Shown: positions 1 through 9,188 of the stretch, piece by piece | Numbering within the stretch: the first letter of the stretch is position 1 | How the letters are laid out: each line of letters opens with the position of its first letter | NCBI GenBank assembly: GCA_964625855.1 | Contig: CAZVFC010000017.1 | Coordinates: 100,098-164,097 of the forward strand | DNA from: JAPLUA01 sp964625855 | Lineage (GTDB): Bacteria > Verrucomicrobiota > Verrucomicrobiia > Limisphaerales > UBA8199 | Reading direction: 5' to 3' | DNA length: 64,000 nucleotides | Notes under the pieces: generated by a model | What the model was told of the DNA's origin: nothing | Databases searched by the model: none | Seen by the model: only the letters and a program-made list of their open reading frames with translations | Program-made: the position numbers and the translations under genes

Positions 1-2541
1 GCGACCACCGGGCTGCCCGGACTCGACGCGGTGCTCAGCGGCATCGAACCCGGCGACAACATTGTCTGGGAGGTGGATGCGATCGCCGATTACCAGGAGT
101 TCGTGTCGCCTTATGTCGCAGCGGCTCAAGGAGCGGGCCGCCGGTTGGTTTACTTCCGTTTCGCCAATCATCCGGCGCTGCTGTTGCCGGGACCCGGCGT
201 TGAGCAACACGACCTGGATGCCACGCGCGGCTTCGAGGCCTTTGTGCGCAACGTGCACGCCGCCATCGAGACCGCCGGCCCGGGGACCCTCTATGTATTC
301 GATTGCCTGTCGCATCTGGCCGAGACCTGGGGGTCCGACCAGAGCCTCGGCAACTTCTTCCAGCTCACCTGCCCGCGCCTGCTGGACTTGGAGACGGTGA
401 CCTACTTCGGCATCTACCGCGACCGGCACTCGGCCTACGCGGTTGAGCCGATCCGCGGCACCACGCAATTCATGCTCGATGTGTTCCGGCTGGAAGGGCG
501 GCTCTACGTCCGGCCGGTCAAAGTCCAGTACCGGTCGCTGGATGTCATGAACACGCTGCATGTGCGCAGCGCGGATTTGTTCCGGCCGGTCAAGGAAAGC
601 GCCGTGCTCGCCCCCATCCTCTCGCACACGCAATGGCCGCGCCTGCAAAGCGACCAGCGGGTGGGCTACTGGCGTCGGCTATTCCGCGAGGCGGAAGCAG
701 TGGCGGAGGAGTGCCGCGAGGGCCGTTGCGCGCCGGAGCGTTTGGCGGAGATGCTGCGGCGGGTCCGTTGGGCGCTGCGCGTGCATCGCTCGGGAATCGC
801 CGGGTTGGTGGAGCGCTACCTGACGCTCGAAGACTTTCTGGCTCTCCGCGACCGCATGATCGGCATTGGCTCGGTGGGCGGAAAGAGCCTCGGGATGCTC
901 GTCGCCCGGGCGATTCTCCGCGAGCGCGATCCCGACCTGGCTGCCCGCCTGGAGGCGCACGATTCCTTCTTCGTGGGAGCCGAAGTGTTCATTACCTACC
1001 TGGTGCAGAATGGCATCTGGTGGCTTCGCGAGCAGCAGAAGAAGCCTGAGTCTTTCCTTAAGGGCCTGGAAGAAGGCCGTAAGCGCATCCTGGAGGGGCA
1101 CTTCCCGGCGGGGATTCTGGAGCAGTTCCAGGGCATGCTGGATTATTTCGGCGAATCCCCTTACATCGTGCGGTCCAGTTCCATCCTTGAGGACGCCCGC
1201 GGCAACGCGTTTTCCGGGAAATACGAGAGTGTGTTCGTCGCCAACCGGGGCTCGCGGGAGCAGCGCAAGCAGGGGTTGCTCGACGCCGTGCGCCGCGTTT
1301 ACGCGAGCGTGCTGGACGAAGAGGCGCTGCTCTATCGCAAACGCCGCGGGCTGATGGAGAGCGAAGAGCGCATGGCGCTGCTGATCATGCGCGTGAGCGG
1401 CGCTCCCAATGGCCGGTACTATTACCCGCAAGCCGCGGGGGTCGGCCTCTCCTTCAATCCATTTGCGTGGCATAAGGACATTGATCCGCAAGCCGGCGTC
1501 CTGCGGTTGGTGTTCGGCCTGGGCACCCGGGCGGTGGACCGCAGCGACGACGACTACACGCGGTTGGTGGCGCTCAACGCGCCCTCCCGCCGGCCCGAGG
1601 CCGACTTTGACGATGTGCGCGAGCATTCGCAGCGACGCATGGATTGCCTCGACCTGCAAGAGGACAGGTTCGTTTCGTTGCCTTTCCAGGACGTCATCGA
1701 ACAGGGACCCGACTTCCCGCTCGACCTGTACCTCAGCCGAGCGGCACAGAACTACCCCCTGATCACCTTCGATCGGTTGCTCCGGGAGACGCCCGTGGCG
1801 CGTGATTTGCGCCGCATGCTGGAGATCCTGGAATCAGTCTATGAGCATCCGGTGGACATTGAGTTTACGCTGAACTTCCTCGGCGACGGCTCCTACCGCA
1901 TTCACCTGCTCCAATGCCGCACGTTCCAGATCCGGCGCGAGGCCGCCGGGATGTCGCCCCACGCGCAAACCACCCACACCCCCCTCCTGGCCGCCAATGG
2001 CGCCGTGATCGGAGTGTCGCGTGAGCAAGCACTCAGCCGGATCATTTATATCGTCACGGAGAAGTACGCGGCGCTGCCGGAGCGGGACCGTTATGCGGTC
2101 GCCAGGCTGATTGGAAAGCTAAACCGGCTCCATTCAGCGGACGATCGCGGGCTGATGCTGATCGGACCCGGCCGCTGGGGCACTCACAGTCCCTCTTTGG
2201 GCATCCCCGTCTCGTTTACCGAAATCAGCCGCGCTTCTGTCGTCTGCGAAGTCGTGGCCATGCACGAGCGCCTCATTCCCGACGTGTCTCTCGGCACTCA
2301 CTTCTTCAACGACCTCGTCGAGCACGACATGCTCTACGTGGCCTACTTCCCAAAGAAGGCCGGAAACAGCATCAACGAGGAGTGGTTCTGCCGAGCGCCG
2401 AACCGGCTGCTGGAGCTCGAAGCCGGCGCGGTGAATCTGGTAGCAGTTGTCCGGGTAATTGACTGCGGCGCCGCCGCGCCAAGCGTCTGGCTGCGGGCCG
2501 ATACGACGGAACAGGAAGCGTTGGTATTTATCAGGCCCTGA
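1..2541 (+). CDS. PEP/pyruvate-binding (PPDK N-terminal-type) protein, 5' end outside window
   Basis: The frame is open from base 1 (ATTGLPGLDAVLSGI), so the true start is upstream and the GTG at 31 is internal. The first ~200 residues resemble a KaiC/RecA-type domain (TGLPGLD, GDNIVWEVD) but show no Walker A GKT/GKS. From about nt 830 there is a PEP/pyruvate-binding ATP-grasp domain like that of pyruvate phosphate dikinase or PEP synthase (IGIGSVGGKSLGM, then YIVRSSSILEDARG and FSGKYES). The C-terminal third carries LIGPGRWGTHSPSLGIP. I do not see the phosphohistidine swivel domain or PEP-binding barrel of a full dikinase, so it is probably not a complete PPDK, and its substrate is unknown. 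It is convergent with hemL, 4 nt away. Confidence 0.8.
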   Translation, partial: ATTGLPGLDAVLSGIEPGDNIVWEVDAIADYQEFVSPYVAAAQGAGRRLVYFRFANHPALLLPGPGVEQHDLDATRGFEAFVRNVHAAIETAGPGTLYVFDCLSHLAETWGSDQSLGNFFQLTCPRLLDLETVTYFGIYRDRHSAYAVEPIRGTTQFMLDVFRLEGRLYVRPVKVQYRSLDVMNTLHVRSADLFRPVKESAVLAPILSHTQWPRLQSDQRVGYWRRLFREAEAVAEECREGRCAPERLAEMLRRVRWALRVHRSGIAGLVERYLTLEDFLALRDRMIGIGSVGGKSLGMLVARAILRERDPDLAARLEAHDSFFVGAEVFITYLVQNGIWWLREQQKKPESFLKGLEEGRKRILEGHFPAGILEQFQGMLDYFGESPYIVRSSSILEDARGNAFSGKYESVFVANRGSREQRKQGLLDAVRRVYASVLDEEALLYRKRRGLMESEERMALLIMRVSGAPNGRYYYPQAAGVGLSFNPFAWHKDIDPQAGVLRLVFGLGTRAVDRSDDDYTRLVALNAPSRRPEADFDDVREHSQRRMDCLDLQEDRFVSLPFQDVIEQGPDFPLDLYLSRAAQNYPLITFDRLLRETPVARDLRRMLEILESVYEHPVDIEFTLNFLGDGSYRIHLLQCRTFQIRREAAGMSPHAQTTHTPLLAANGAVIGVSREQALSRIIYIVTEKYAALPERDRYAVARLIGKLNRLHSADDRGLMLIGPGRWGTHSPSLGIPVSFTEISRASVVCEVVAMHERLIPDVSLGTHFFNDLVEHDMLYVAYFPKKAGNSINEEWFCRAPNRLLELEAGAVNLVAVVRVIDCGAAAPSVWLRADTTEQEALVFIRP

Positions 2542-2545
2542 ACGG

Positions 2546-3832
2546 CTACAAGGCCTTCATCACTCTGGCCGCAGCGTCAACCGTGAGGGCGACCTCCGCC
2601 TCGGTGTGGGCGGTCGAAAGGAATCCCGCCTCGAACTGCGACGGCGCGAGATACACTCCCTCGGCCAGCATGCCGTGGAAGTATCGCTTGAACCGCTCCC
2701 GATCGCTCTTCATCGCATCGGCCAGGTTGTGAACTGGCTGGCCGGTGAAATACGCGCAGAACATCGAGCCGCAGCGGTTGAACTGGACCGGCACACCCGC
2801 CGTCGTCGCCGCCTCCTTCAACCCGGCTTCGAGCGCGGCGCCCAGCGCCTCGAGTTTGGAATAGGCATCGCTGGCAGCCAGTTCCTCGAGTGTCGCGATG
2901 CCCGCCGCCATGGCCACCGGGTTGCCGCTCAATGTGCCCGCCTGGTAAACCGGTCCGACGGGAGCCAGGCAATCCATGATCTCCGCCCTCCCCCCGAATG
3001 CTCCCACCGGCAAGCCACCACCAATGACCTTTCCAAAGCAGCTCAGGTCTGGCGTGATGCCAAACCGTTCCTGGGCGCCCCCTTTGGCCAGCCGGAACCC
3101 GGTCATGACCTCGTCGAAGATCAGCAGCGCGGCGTTGGCCCGGGTAACCGTGCGGAGGAATTCCAAATAGCCCGGCTTGGGCAGATACAAGCCGGCATTG
3201 CCGGGCACGGGCTCCACGATGATCCCTGCAACCGTGTCCCGATTGGCCGCAAAGGCTGCTTTCACCGCTTCCGGGTCATTGAACGGCAACACGATAGTGT
3301 GCTCCGTAAAGGCGGCTGGCACGCCCGCGCTGTCCGGGTTCCCGAACGTCAGCGCCCCGGACCCGGCCTTCACCAGCAGAGAATCCGCGTGACCATGATA
3401 GCAGCCGTCGAACTTGATGATCTTGTCCCGCTTCGTGAACCCGCGCGCCAGGCGGATGGCCGACATGGTCGCCTCGGTGCCCGAGTTGCACATGCGCACC
3501 TTCTGCACGCTGGGCACCCAGGAGCAGATCAGCCTGGCCATCGTAACCTCGAACGGGTTCGGGATGCCGAAGCTCGTGCCTCTGCCCGCCGCCGCCCGCA
3601 CCGCCTTGATGATCTTCGGGTGCGCGTGGCCGAGAATCGCCGGCCCCCACGTGCCGACGTAATCCACGTACCGGTTCCCATCCACATCCCACACGTGTGC
3701 GCCTTTGGCCTTGTTCACGAAGAACGGCTGGCCACCGACCGCCCGAAACGCGCGCACGGGGGAATTCACCCCGCCGGGGATGTAGCGCAAGGCTTCGGCG
3801 AACAGCCGATCCGATTGGGTCCGCGAGATCAT
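2546..3832 (-). CDS. hemL: Glutamate-1-semialdehyde 2,1-aminomutase
   Basis: Converts glutamate-1-semialdehyde to 5-aminolevulinate in the C5 route to tetrapyrroles; a PLP enzyme of the cytosol. The 428-residue length is normal for the family. The N-terminus (LRYIPGGVNSPVRAFR), CNSGTEATMSAIRLAR, FDEVMTGFR and the PLP-lysine segment CFGKVIGGGLPVGAFGG are all present. The ATG at 3832 fits the family N-terminus. hemB, which acts on the product, lies about 41 kb away in this window, so the pathway is not clustered. Only 4 nt separate its stop from that of the convergent PEP-binding gene. Confidence 0.95.
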   Translation of the reverse strand: MISRTQSDRLFAEALRYIPGGVNSPVRAFRAVGGQPFFVNKAKGAHVWDVDGNRYVDYVGTWGPAILGHAHPKIIKAVRAAAGRGTSFGIPNPFEVTMARLICSWVPSVQKVRMCNSGTEATMSAIRLARGFTKRDKIIKFDGCYHGHADSLLVKAGSGALTFGNPDSAGVPAAFTEHTIVLPFNDPEAVKAAFAANRDTVAGIIVEPVPGNAGLYLPKPGYLEFLRTVTRANAALLIFDEVMTGFRLAKGGAQERFGITPDLSCFGKVIGGGLPVGAFGGRAEIMDCLAPVGPVYQAGTLSGNPVAMAAGIATLEELAASDAYSKLEALGAALEAGLKEAATTAGVPVQFNRCGSMFCAYFTGQPVHNLADAMKSDRERFKRYFHGMLAEGVYLAPSQFEAGFLSTAHTEAEVALTVDAAARVMKAL

Positions 3833-3917
3833 GGCAGCAAGCTAATCGCAGGCAGGCCGAAAGCACGCGCAAAGTTTACCGCGAGGCCAGCCCGTTTCCT
3901 GTCCGGACAACGTGGCG

Positions 3918-4865
3918 TCAGGCCGGCTTACGGTGCTGCTCGTACCATGCGACCGTCTGGCGCAGGCCCTGCTCGAAACTGGTGCGGGCCTCGAATCCGA
4001 ACAATTCCTTCGCCCGCCGCGTGTCAAGGCAGCGGCGTGGCTGGCCATTAGGTTTGGTCGTATCCCATACGATTTGGCCGGTGAAGCGGGTTTCCCGGGC
4101 GATCAGCGAGACGAGGTCGCGGATCGTGATCTCGCGGTTGGTGCCGAGGTTCACCGGCTCGGGGCCGTCGTATAGCTCGGTGGCGAGCAGGATGCCCTCG
4201 GCGGCGTCGGCTGCATAGAGGAACTCGCGGGTCGGGGTGCCATCACCCCATAGGGTGATCTCGGGTCGGCCCGCGTTCCTGGCTTCGATGCATTTGCGGA
4301 TGAGCGCCGGGATGACATGGGAGGACTCGGGGTCGAAATTGTCGCGCGGGCCATAGAGGTTCACGGGCAGCAGGAAGATGGCGTTGTAGCCATATTGCTC
4401 GCGATAGGCCTGCGCCTGCACGAGCATCATCTTCTTCGCCAGGCCGTAGGGCGCATTGGTTTCTTCCGGGTAGCCGTTCCACAAGTCTGCTTCGGCAAAC
4501 GGCACGGGGGTGAACTTGGGGTAGGCGCAAATGGTTCCCAGGGCGACGAACTTGCCGACGCCGTGCAGGCGCGCGTGCTCTATGAGCTGGATGCCCATAA
4601 TGGCGTTGTCGTAGAAGAACTTGCCGGGGTTGGCGCGATTCGCTCCGATGCCGCCTACTACCGCCGCCAGGTGGAGGATGACATCGGGCTTCTGCTCGCG
4701 CAGCAGCCGGACAATGTGGTCACGGTCCCGGAGATCCCACTGTGCTCTGCGGGGCACGTACACATTGTCCACGCATCCGCGTCTTGCGAGGCGGGCCAGA
4801 ACAAAAGAGCCCAGGAAGCCGCCTCCGCCGGTGATGAGGATCTTCTTGTCCCTCAGGCTGATCAT
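3918..4865 (-). CDS. fcl: GDP-L-fucose synthase
   Basis: NADPH-dependent epimerase/reductase that turns GDP-4-keto-6-deoxymannose into GDP-L-fucose for surface polysaccharides. It is a short-chain dehydrogenase with the Rossmann glycine motif ITGGGGFLGSFV near residue 11 and the catalytic Y-x3-K in YGLAKKMM. The family HVIPALIRKCIEA and REFLYAADAAEGI segments are present, and the 315 residues are full length. The ATG overlaps the gmd stop as ATGA (4862-4865), so it is the second gene of a coupled gmd-fcl pair. Confidence 0.93.
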   Translation of the reverse strand: MISLRDKKILITGGGGFLGSFVLARLARRGCVDNVYVPRRAQWDLRDRDHIVRLLREQKPDVILHLAAVVGGIGANRANPGKFFYDNAIMGIQLIEHARLHGVGKFVALGTICAYPKFTPVPFAEADLWNGYPEETNAPYGLAKKMMLVQAQAYREQYGYNAIFLLPVNLYGPRDNFDPESSHVIPALIRKCIEARNAGRPEITLWGDGTPTREFLYAADAAEGILLATELYDGPEPVNLGTNREITIRDLVSLIARETRFTGQIVWDTTKPNGQPRRCLDTRRAKELFGFEARTSFEQGLRQTVAWYEQHRKPA

Positions 4866-5869
4866 GGCTGATCACCTCGGTCACCAGGTTTTGCCGCCAC
4901 CGCCTCGATGTCGGCGTCCACCATCAACCGCGCCAACTCGGCAAAGGTCGTTTTGGGCTTCCAGCCCAGCCGCTTCCTGGCCTTCGATGCGTCGCCAATG
5001 AGCAGGTCCACCTCGGCTGGCCGGAAGTAACGCGGGTCAATCTCGACGTGATCCCGATAGTCGAGTCCGACGTGGCCGAAGGCTGCTTCGAGGAACTCAC
5101 GGACGGAGTGGGTCTCACCGGTGGCGACCACGTAGTCATCGGGACTGTCCTGCTGCAGCATGAGCCACATGGCTTCGACGTACTCCTTGGCGTAACCCCA
5201 GTCGCGTTTGGCGTCCAGGTTGCCGAGGAAGAGCCTGTGCTGGAGGCCGGCTTGGATGCGGGCCACGGCGCGCGTAATCTTGCGCGTGACGAACGTTTCG
5301 CCACGGCGGGGGGACTCGTGGTTGAAGAGAATCCCATTAGTCGCGTGCATGCCGTAGCTCTCGCGGTAGTTCACGGTGATCCAGTAGGCGTACACCTTCG
5401 CGGCCCCGTAGGGCGACCGGGGATAGAACGGGGTCGTTTCCGTCTGCGGCACCTCCCGCACCTTGCCGTACATCTCGCTGCTCGATGCCTGATAGAACCG
5501 CGCCTTCACTTTGGTTTCGCGCATGGCTTCCAGGATGCGCACCGTGGCCAGGCCCGTCACGTCGCCCGTGTATTCAGGGATGTCGAAGCTGACCCGCACG
5601 TGACTCTGGGCGCCGAGGTGGTAAACCTCGTCGGGTTGGATCTGGTAAAGCAGCTTCACCAGGCAGGAAGAGTCGGCGATGTCACCGTAATGGAGGCGCA
5701 ATCGCGCGTCGTCAATGTGGGGGTCCTTGTAGATGTGGTCCAGCCGCCCGGTATTGAAGGTCGAGGCCCGGCGAATGATGCCATGGACTTCATAGCCCTT
5801 GGCCAGCAGAAATTCCGCGAGGTAAGACCCGTCTTGGCCGGTGATTCCAGTGATGAGTGCCTTTTTCAA
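4862..5869 (-). CDS. gmd: GDP-mannose 4,6-dehydratase
   Basis: First step from GDP-mannose to GDP-fucose or related 6-deoxyhexoses. Shows the extended SDR motif GITGQDGSYLAEFLL at the N-terminus, the catalytic YGAAKVYAY, and the family segments FNHESPRRGETFVTRKI and ATGETHSVREFLEAAF. The 335 residues are slightly shorter than many homologues but complete. The start codon is TTG at 5869, with no clear Shine-Dalgarno. It is translationally coupled to fcl by an ATGA overlap. A 116-nt gap separates it from the upstream ABC operon, so it may have its own promoter or be read through. Confidence 0.94.
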   Translation of the reverse strand: MKKALITGITGQDGSYLAEFLLAKGYEVHGIIRRASTFNTGRLDHIYKDPHIDDARLRLHYGDIADSSCLVKLLYQIQPDEVYHLGAQSHVRVSFDIPEYTGDVTGLATVRILEAMRETKVKARFYQASSSEMYGKVREVPQTETTPFYPRSPYGAAKVYAYWITVNYRESYGMHATNGILFNHESPRRGETFVTRKITRAVARIQAGLQHRLFLGNLDAKRDWGYAKEYVEAMWLMLQQDSPDDYVVATGETHSVREFLEAAFGHVGLDYRDHVEIDPRYFRPAEVDLLIGDASKARKRLGWKPKTTFAELARLMVDADIEAVAAKPGDRGDQP

Positions 5870-5985
5870 AGGATGTGGTCTATTGGCGGAACGCAGCGCG
5901 CAACGAACTGCCTTCCCAACGTTATCTGGCCGGATAGGCTAAAGTGGAATCGGCCGGGGTCAAGATGCGACTGGGTTTGGAGTTA

Positions 5986-6669
5986 TCAACTCTGAGACTC
6001 CTTCAGGACGCGGCCTTCCGCCATCTCGATGATCCGCGCGCCCCTTTTGCCCAGGTAGCGCGAGTGGGTTACCATCACCACCGTGATCCCACGAAGCGCA
6101 TGCTCTTGCTCTAGGGCGCCAATGATTTCGCTTTCCGTGCGCTCGTCGAGGTTGCTGGTGGGTTCGTCGGCCATGAGGACTTCGGGTTCATTGATGAGCG
6201 AGCGCGCGATGACCACGCGCTGCTGCTGTCCGGCGGAAAGTTGCCGCGGCAGAGCGGTGAGCTTGTCCGCCAGGCCGACCATGTCCAACAGCTTCACCGC
6301 TTGCTCCCTCACCTCCCCCTGAGCCGGCTTGGCCCTGAACGCCACGGGCAACAGGACGTTCTCCAGGGTGGTGAGGCTGGGCAGGAGGCTGGGAAACTGG
6401 AAGATGAAGCCCATCTTCCAGTTGCGCATGGCCGACTGTTGCCGGTCCGGCAAACTCCACAGGTCCGCCCCGTCCCATTCCACCGAACCCGCGGAGGGCC
6501 GGGTCAGTCCCGCGATCAGGTTCAAGAGCGTGGTCTTCCCGGAGCCCGACCGGCCCGTAACGACGACAAACTCGCCGCGTTTGACCGATAGGCTCAGCTC
6601 GCAAACGGCGGTCACGGAGCCGGCCCCATCCAGCGGGTAAACCTTGGTTACTTGCTTAAGATCGAACAT
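5986..6669 (-). CDS. ABC transporter ATP-binding protein (LolD/MacB type)
   Basis: Nucleotide-binding subunit of a MacB/LolCDE-type ABC system. Walker A is GRSGSGKTTLLNLIAG near residue 39, the signature is LSAGQQQRVVIARSL, Walker B is VLMADEPTSNLD, and the switch histidine sits in VMVTHSRYL. The 227-residue length is typical of LolD-like subunits. Its start lies 4 nt after the stop of the FtsX-type permease, so the two surely work together. The substrate cannot be read from the sequence. Confidence 0.9.
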   Translation of the reverse strand: MFDLKQVTKVYPLDGAGSVTAVCELSLSVKRGEFVVVTGRSGSGKTTLLNLIAGLTRPSAGSVEWDGADLWSLPDRQQSAMRNWKMGFIFQFPSLLPSLTTLENVLLPVAFRAKPAQGEVREQAVKLLDMVGLADKLTALPRQLSAGQQQRVVIARSLINEPEVLMADEPTSNLDERTESEIIGALEQEHALRGITVVMVTHSRYLGKRGARIIEMAEGRVLKESQS

Positions 6670-6673
6670 GGCT

Positions 6674-7867
6674 TCACTCCCGCATGGCCGAGGCGGGCTC
6701 CATGCGGCTGATTCGCCAGGCCGGGACCAGGGCCGCCAACACCACGCTGATCAGCGCCACCAGCAACCCGCCGGCAACCAACCCCGCCAGCAGTGCCGGC
6801 GGAGGAAAGAGAAACGGCATCTCCAGCAAGAAGACGATCGCCTCGCGGAACCAGAAGGCAACCGCCAGGCACAGGGCAATCCCGCTGGCTGCGCCCGCCA
6901 GGGCCAGCACCGCCGCTTCGGTTAGAAGCAGCCGAAAAACCAGGCTGCGGGGCGAGCCCAGGGCGCGCAAGACGCCCAACTCGCGCCGGCGCTCATTTGC
7001 CGCCAGGGAAAAGATGAGGCCGCTCACTGCCACGGAGAGCAGCCAGACGAGCGCCAGGACCACCATGGTGATCCTGAGCTGGCCGCTCAGCTCCCGGCGG
7101 GTGCCGCGAAACAATTCCGGGCTTTGCAGCGCCGTTACGCCGGGCACTTCGCGTCCGATGCGAGCCACCATGTGCTCGGGCGCGACTCCCGGCTGCAGTT
7201 TCAGCAGGATCGCTGAGATTTGGTTGGTCGGCACCACCAGCTCTCGCTCGGCACGGGTCTTGGACTGGCGCGCCACTTCGTACGCCGTTTGAAAGGTCAT
7301 AAACAGCGTCTGGTCCAGACCGGTGCCCGACCGTGCCAGATTCCCTTTAAGCCGGACCGGGGTGCCATAGACCAGGATACTCGCCTTTTCGTGAGGCACG
7401 AAAACCTGGCTGCCTCCAAGCACTTCGTCCGGTCCCAACTCGCCGCCCCAATTCCGGGCCAGCCAGGGTCGAAGAGTAAAATCCGTAGCCGGATCAAAGG
7501 CCACGATGAACATTTCCGAAGCCGAACAACACGAGGCGCCCGCCAGAGTCGCCAGGTGAAGTTGTGGCGAAACCTGGGCCACGCCCGGCAGGCGCGCGAT
7601 CCTGGCCAGGTTTTCAGCCGGCATCCAAACCGGCGCGGGCTTGCCCATCAGCAGCGCCGTCTCCACCTTGATTTCCGCGCCCTCAGGCACAATCAGCAGG
7701 TCCGCGCCCAGCCGGCCCAGCACCACCTGCAAGCTGGCCCGACCGCCCTCGGCAATGAATGTGACGGTAAAGGGCAACGCCGCCAGCAACAAAGCACAGG
7801 AGAAGACGACTCCGCTTCGGAAGCCGTTTCGGGTGACGTTGCGATAGATCAGGCGCGCCACATTCAT
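6674..7867 (-). CDS. FtsX/MacB-type ABC transporter permease
   Basis: Inner-membrane permease of 397 residues. I placed the start at the ATG at 7867 (MNVARLIYRNVTRNGFRSG), 5 nt after the DUF4418 stop; the same frame stays open far upstream, but only by overlapping that gene. There is one N-terminal membrane segment, then a large periplasmic MacB-like domain (about residues 40-250). Three C-terminal segments follow, with the FtsX signature SLAANERRRELGVLRALGSP. It is partnered by the downstream ATPase. MacB-like systems act as mechanotransmission pumps or lipoprotein/peptide exporters; the specific cargo here is unknown. Confidence 0.88.
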   Translation of the reverse strand: MNVARLIYRNVTRNGFRSGVVFSCALLLAALPFTVTFIAEGGRASLQVVLGRLGADLLIVPEGAEIKVETALLMGKPAPVWMPAENLARIARLPGVAQVSPQLHLATLAGASCCSASEMFIVAFDPATDFTLRPWLARNWGGELGPDEVLGGSQVFVPHEKASILVYGTPVRLKGNLARSGTGLDQTLFMTFQTAYEVARQSKTRAERELVVPTNQISAILLKLQPGVAPEHMVARIGREVPGVTALQSPELFRGTRRELSGQLRITMVVLALVWLLSVAVSGLIFSLAANERRRELGVLRALGSPRSLVFRLLLTEAAVLALAGAASGIALCLAVAFWFREAIVFLLEMPFLFPPPALLAGLVAGGLLVALISVVLAALVPAWRISRMEPASAMRE

Positions 7868-7872
7868 TGGAC

Positions 7873-8283
7873 TCACTCTTTTTGCCGGCCCGCGAGCAGG
7901 AAACAGAGCGCGCCCAGGGCCGCCACGATAATTCCCGCCGATGTCAGCATCGGTCTCATCAACGCACGGCAGACCATATCGGGCATGGCACACACGCCAA
8001 TGAGCACCGTCGGAAGCAAGACGACAAACAGGCCCAGGGCCATGGTCATCACCGCCGGCTGCCGGCAGGTTTCCTTGCTCCGGCAGAGGAGCAAATAGGC
8101 CCCGCAAAGCACCAAGGGAACGGCCAACGCAATTTCCGCCCGGGCGGTCCAATGGCATTTCATGGGCAGACTCCTGCCGCCAGGCAACTCGATTGCCTTT
8201 CCCTGGGATTGACAGTCCGTGAATTGTGGGGCGACCCCCACTACAGCGGCTAGAAGGATGATGATTGCGGCGGCAGCTTTCAT
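7873..8283 (-). CDS. DUF4418 family membrane protein
   Basis: Small 136-residue integral membrane protein with about four hydrophobic segments. The MKCHWTARAEIALAVPL stretch resembles the conserved MKCH-T--AE motif of DUF4418 proteins. It is the first gene of a DUF4418-permease-ATPase operon, with a 5-nt gap to the permease. DUF4418 proteins are often encoded beside FtsX-type ABC transporters, so an accessory role is likely, but no function is established. A good Shine-Dalgarno (AGGAAG) precedes the ATG at 8283. Confidence 0.75.
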   Translation of the reverse strand: MKAAAAIIILLAAVVGVAPQFTDCQSQGKAIELPGGRSLPMKCHWTARAEIALAVPLVLCGAYLLLCRSKETCRQPAVMTMALGLFVVLLPTVLIGVCAMPDMVCRALMRPMLTSAGIIVAALGALCFLLAGRQKE

Positions 8284-8301
8284 TGGTCGGCTTCCTGTGT
8301 T

Positions 8302-8313
8302 CTACAAACGTAG
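8302..8313 (-). promoter_or_regulatory. Possible BlaI/CopY-type operator upstream of DUF4418 operon
   Basis: On the minus strand the inverted repeat CTACGTTTGTAG lies just before the AGGAAG Shine-Dalgarno of the DUF4418 gene. It differs at one position from the CTACA-N2-TGTAG core bound by BlaI/MecI/CopY repressors. No such repressor is encoded in this window, so this is a weak call from motif resemblance only. Confidence 0.25.
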
Positions 8314-8482
8314 TGATGGTTGTCTTGCATTCGCTACAGAGACCCGCAAAATGCCACAGGCGAATCTTGGCTCTCGCGCTTCCGTTTACGCAAGCCGTAT
8401 TCGCGTGCCGCTACCACGGCACATCGCAGCCCCGCCCGACCGTCGCGTCAAACCCCCGTTCACGCCAGCCGGTTCATCCGGG

Positions 8483-8528
8483 AGGTTTGTGGATGGGTTG
8501 GGGCAAGTTGAACGGCCGGCCCCTGCAA
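8483..8528. repeat. Dispersed intergenic repeat, copy 1
   Basis: Shares roughly three quarters of its bases with 49623-49668, including the matching AACGGCCGGCCCCT / AATGGCCGGTCCCT core. In both places an 11-bp tandem repeat array follows about 260-300 bp later. The shared order suggests one repeated composite block rather than chance similarity. Confidence 0.5.
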
Positions 8529-8786
8529 GTTGGACGGCTGGAACTGCCCTCCAAGACAGCGTAACGGGTTGGGCGCAACCAGGACACCCAGATCGCGCCG
8601 TCGCCGATCTCGCCATTCCACACTCGGGTCTCTGGTGTGGCGGCACCCCCCGGATAGGCGCCGCATGGGCCCCTAACGCGGGCAGCAGCTCAGTGACGGC
8701 ATCCCTTGCAACCCGTCAGGACCCGAAGCGATTTGGGTTGACGATGCTCTGGAGCCGGCCGCACCTGGGAGTCTTACCTGAGACAC

Positions 8787-8835
8787 ACCGGACACTCACC
8801 GGACACTCACCGGACACTCACCGGAGACACACCGT
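8787..8835. repeat. Tandem 11-bp repeats (ACCGGACACTC)
   Basis: Three perfect head-to-tail units, ACCGGACACTC at 8787, 8798 and 8809, are followed by a variant ACCGGAGACAC at 8820 and a partial unit. The unit is a close relative of the ACACCGGAGGC units at 49914-50002. It is not a CRISPR: units are contiguous and there are no spacers. Confidence 0.85.
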
Positions 8836-9188
8836 AGATAACTTTCCACCCCTCTTTGGAGGCTATTGGTGTAAGCTGTTGTTTTCCAACGCCTTATAGT
8901 AGATGACTGCAAAACCGCCAAAACTGGTGGATTCTCCTCTCCATAGGCAGTGTAATGACTTGTGGCGCAGAGACATACAGCGTCTTGGCGAATGAACCGG
9001 TGCCTTTCTATCTTCAACTGTCTCGCTGGCTCTGACGAGTCGATTCGCAAACCAAAATCGCGAGTTAATTTCATTTCACATTTCGAGAAAACGCGGGCCC
9101 CACGGCAGGGACTGGAGCGCGAAGGAGGGCCGACGACGCTCGACCGCGCAAGAGTTGATCGGCCTCCCTCTTTGCGTCCGGGAGCCAA

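Larger units (their letters stand above)
8284..9188. other. Non-coding gap with repeats (905 bp)
   Basis: No open frame here has credible protein character. It holds a stretch (8483-8528) about 75% identical to 49623-49668, a related short block near 8640-8657 resembling 49693-49710, and a tandem array of 11-bp units at 8787-8835. Both flanking operons read leftward, so promoters for the DUF4418 operon should lie near 8300-8400. Confidence 0.6.

Noticed and set aside
2459..4051. A 530-codon plus-strand open frame over hemL and fcl
   Set aside because: Arg/His/Gly-rich with no domain features; it crosses two well-supported minus-strand genes.
8787..8835. Possible CRISPR array
   Set aside because: Units are 11 bp, contiguous and without spacers; no cas genes nearby.
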